From an uncultured Alphaproteobacteria bacterium (lineage in GTDB: Bacteria > Pseudomonadota > Alphaproteobacteria > CALKHQ01): a stretch of 15,052 nucleotides of DNA. The translations under genes were made by a program, and so were the position numbers. The stretch is taken from the NCBI GenBank assembly GCA_937988735.1, contig CALKHQ010000226.1:1-15052 (forward strand). The letters are read 5' to 3'. The notes under the pieces are model-generated. The model was not told the DNA's origin. It worked only from the letters and a program-made list of their open reading frames with translations, and did not search any database. Positions 14,172 to 15,052 of this stretch are shown piece by piece (position 1 is the stretch's first letter; each line of letters opens with the position of its first letter).

Positions 14172-15052
14172 TCAGAAGCGCGTACCGAAGCTGAACGAGA
14201 ACCTTTCGGTTTCGTCGTAGTCTTCCTTCGTGATCGGTTGCGCGATGTCCACCCGGACCGGGCCGAACGGCGAGTCCCACAGGAATCCGATGCCGACCGA
14301 GCTCCGGATCAGGCCCGAATCGGCGATGGTGGGATCGCTCTCGTCGATGCTGGTCAGCGTGCCGAAGTCGGCGAAGATGGCGCCGGACAGGCCCAGCTCC
14401 TCCGGCAGTCCGAGCGGGAACGACACCTCTGCCGTGCCGGTGAAGAAGGCATTGCCGCCGAGCGCGTCGTCGGTGCTGAGGTCGCGCGGGCCTATGCCGC
14501 CGCGCTGGAATCCGCGAAGGTCGCGGCCGCCGACGAAGAAGCGGTTGAAGATCGCAACGTCGTCGTCGAGGCCGTGGACCACGCCTGCCTCGGCGCTCAG
14601 CTCCGCGACCACGCCCTCGAACAGCGGGTAGTAGAAGCCGGCGCCGATCGTGCCGCGGGCAAAGGTCACATCGCCGCCCAGGCCGGCGAACTCGGTGCCG
14701 AGGCGCAGGAAGTAACCGTCGGTCGGACGGACGCGGCTGTCGCGCTCGTCGTAGAGGATCTGCGTGCCGATCAGCGAGGTGAACCGCTCGCCCTCCTGCT
14801 CCTTCACGAAGCGGGAGGCGCTTTCGTCAACGTCGGTGATCTTGTCCTGGCGGAAGGTGTAGGTCCAGGTCTGGCTCAGGCTCTCGTTGATGCTGTAGCC
14901 CGCGCGGAGCGAGGCACCGGTCTCCTCGGCGTCGTAGGAGGCGATGTCCTGGCGGTCGCGGGTGACGCGGAACACGTCGAAGCCGGCGGCGAGATTCCGG
15001 TCGAGGAAATACGGCTCGGTGAAGCTGAGGTCGATTTCCTGCCGGCTGGTGG
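14172..15052 (-). CDS. bamA: Outer membrane protein assembly factor BamA, C-terminal beta-barrel (5' end outside window)
   Basis: BamA is the Omp85-family core of the BAM complex that folds beta-barrel proteins into the outer membrane. About 292 C-terminal residues are present, with the frame open to the window edge. A GTG at 14975 is an internal Val codon. The visible barrel begins with LSFTEPYFLDRNLAAGF, a strong BamA signature. The lid-loop motif RDLRGFQ (the VRGF-type L6 motif) follows, then FGPVRVDIAQPI and a final strand ending FSFSFGTRF, whose C-terminal Phe is the classic outer-membrane targeting signal. The POTRA domains lie beyond the right edge. It is the first visible gene of the envelope operon, 29 bases upstream of lpxD. 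I saw no promoter in that gap, so the lpx genes are probably read from further upstream. Confidence 0.97.
   Translation of the reverse strand, partial: TSRQEIDLSFTEPYFLDRNLAAGFDVFRVTRDRQDIASYDAEETGASLRAGYSINESLSQTWTYTFRQDKITDVDESASRFVKEQEGERFTSLIGTQILYDERDSRVRPTDGYFLRLGTEFAGLGGDVTFARGTIGAGFYYPLFEGVVAELSAEAGVVHGLDDDVAIFNRFFVGGRDLRGFQRGGIGPRDLSTDDALGGNAFFTGTAEVSFPLGLPEELGLSGAIFADFGTLTSIDESDPTIADSGLIRSSVGIGFLWDSPFGPVRVDIAQPITKEDYDETERFSFSFGTRF

Overview
This is a G+C-rich chromosomal window that looks like core genome of an alphaproteobacterium. Four things point there: a GAAC-N7-GAAC SOS box in front of lexA, use of LpxI rather than LpxH for lipid A synthesis, a ComEC with a degenerate C-terminal domain, and the gene order trpC-moaC-moeA-lexA / comEC / gltX-gltA / lpxB-lpxI-lpxA-fabZ-lpxD-bamA. 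I recall this order as common in alphaproteobacteria; genus cannot be assigned from the sequence alone. Coding density is very high. I see no tRNA, rRNA, CRISPR array, insertion sequence, phage gene or attachment site.

Left part (1-2811, + strand): the 3' end of trpC (tryptophan synthesis) is followed by moaC and moeA (molybdenum cofactor synthesis). The three reading frames overlap by one to four bases, so they are probably translationally coupled. A 154-base gap then carries a perfect DnaA-box 9-mer and a sigma70-like promoter whose -10 region lies inside a perfect SOS box. It drives lexA, the SOS repressor.

Middle (2873-9787): comEC (DNA uptake channel family, - strand) converges on lexA and diverges from trkH (potassium uptake, + strand) across a 200-base gap. 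trkH is followed by gltX (glutamyl-tRNA synthetase), gltA (citrate synthase) and a short, unrecognised ORF that could encode a single-pass membrane protein.

Right part (9800-15052, - strand): a tight outer-membrane biogenesis operon is read right to left: bamA (3' end only), lpxD, fabZ, lpxA, lpxI, lpxB. It links beta-barrel insertion (BamA) with the early steps of lipid A synthesis. LpxA and LpxD attach hydroxyacyl chains, LpxI removes UMP, LpxB makes the disaccharide, and FabZ competes with LpxA/LpxD for the hydroxyacyl-ACP pool. Junctions are overlaps or gaps of at most 29 bases.

I found no credible undescribed multi-gene system. The points most worth checking are small: the DnaA box beside the LexA-controlled promoter, a GluRS that has lost a zinc ligand, trkH between comEC and gltX, the short ORF after gltA, and a terminator-like hairpin inside the 3' end of lpxB.
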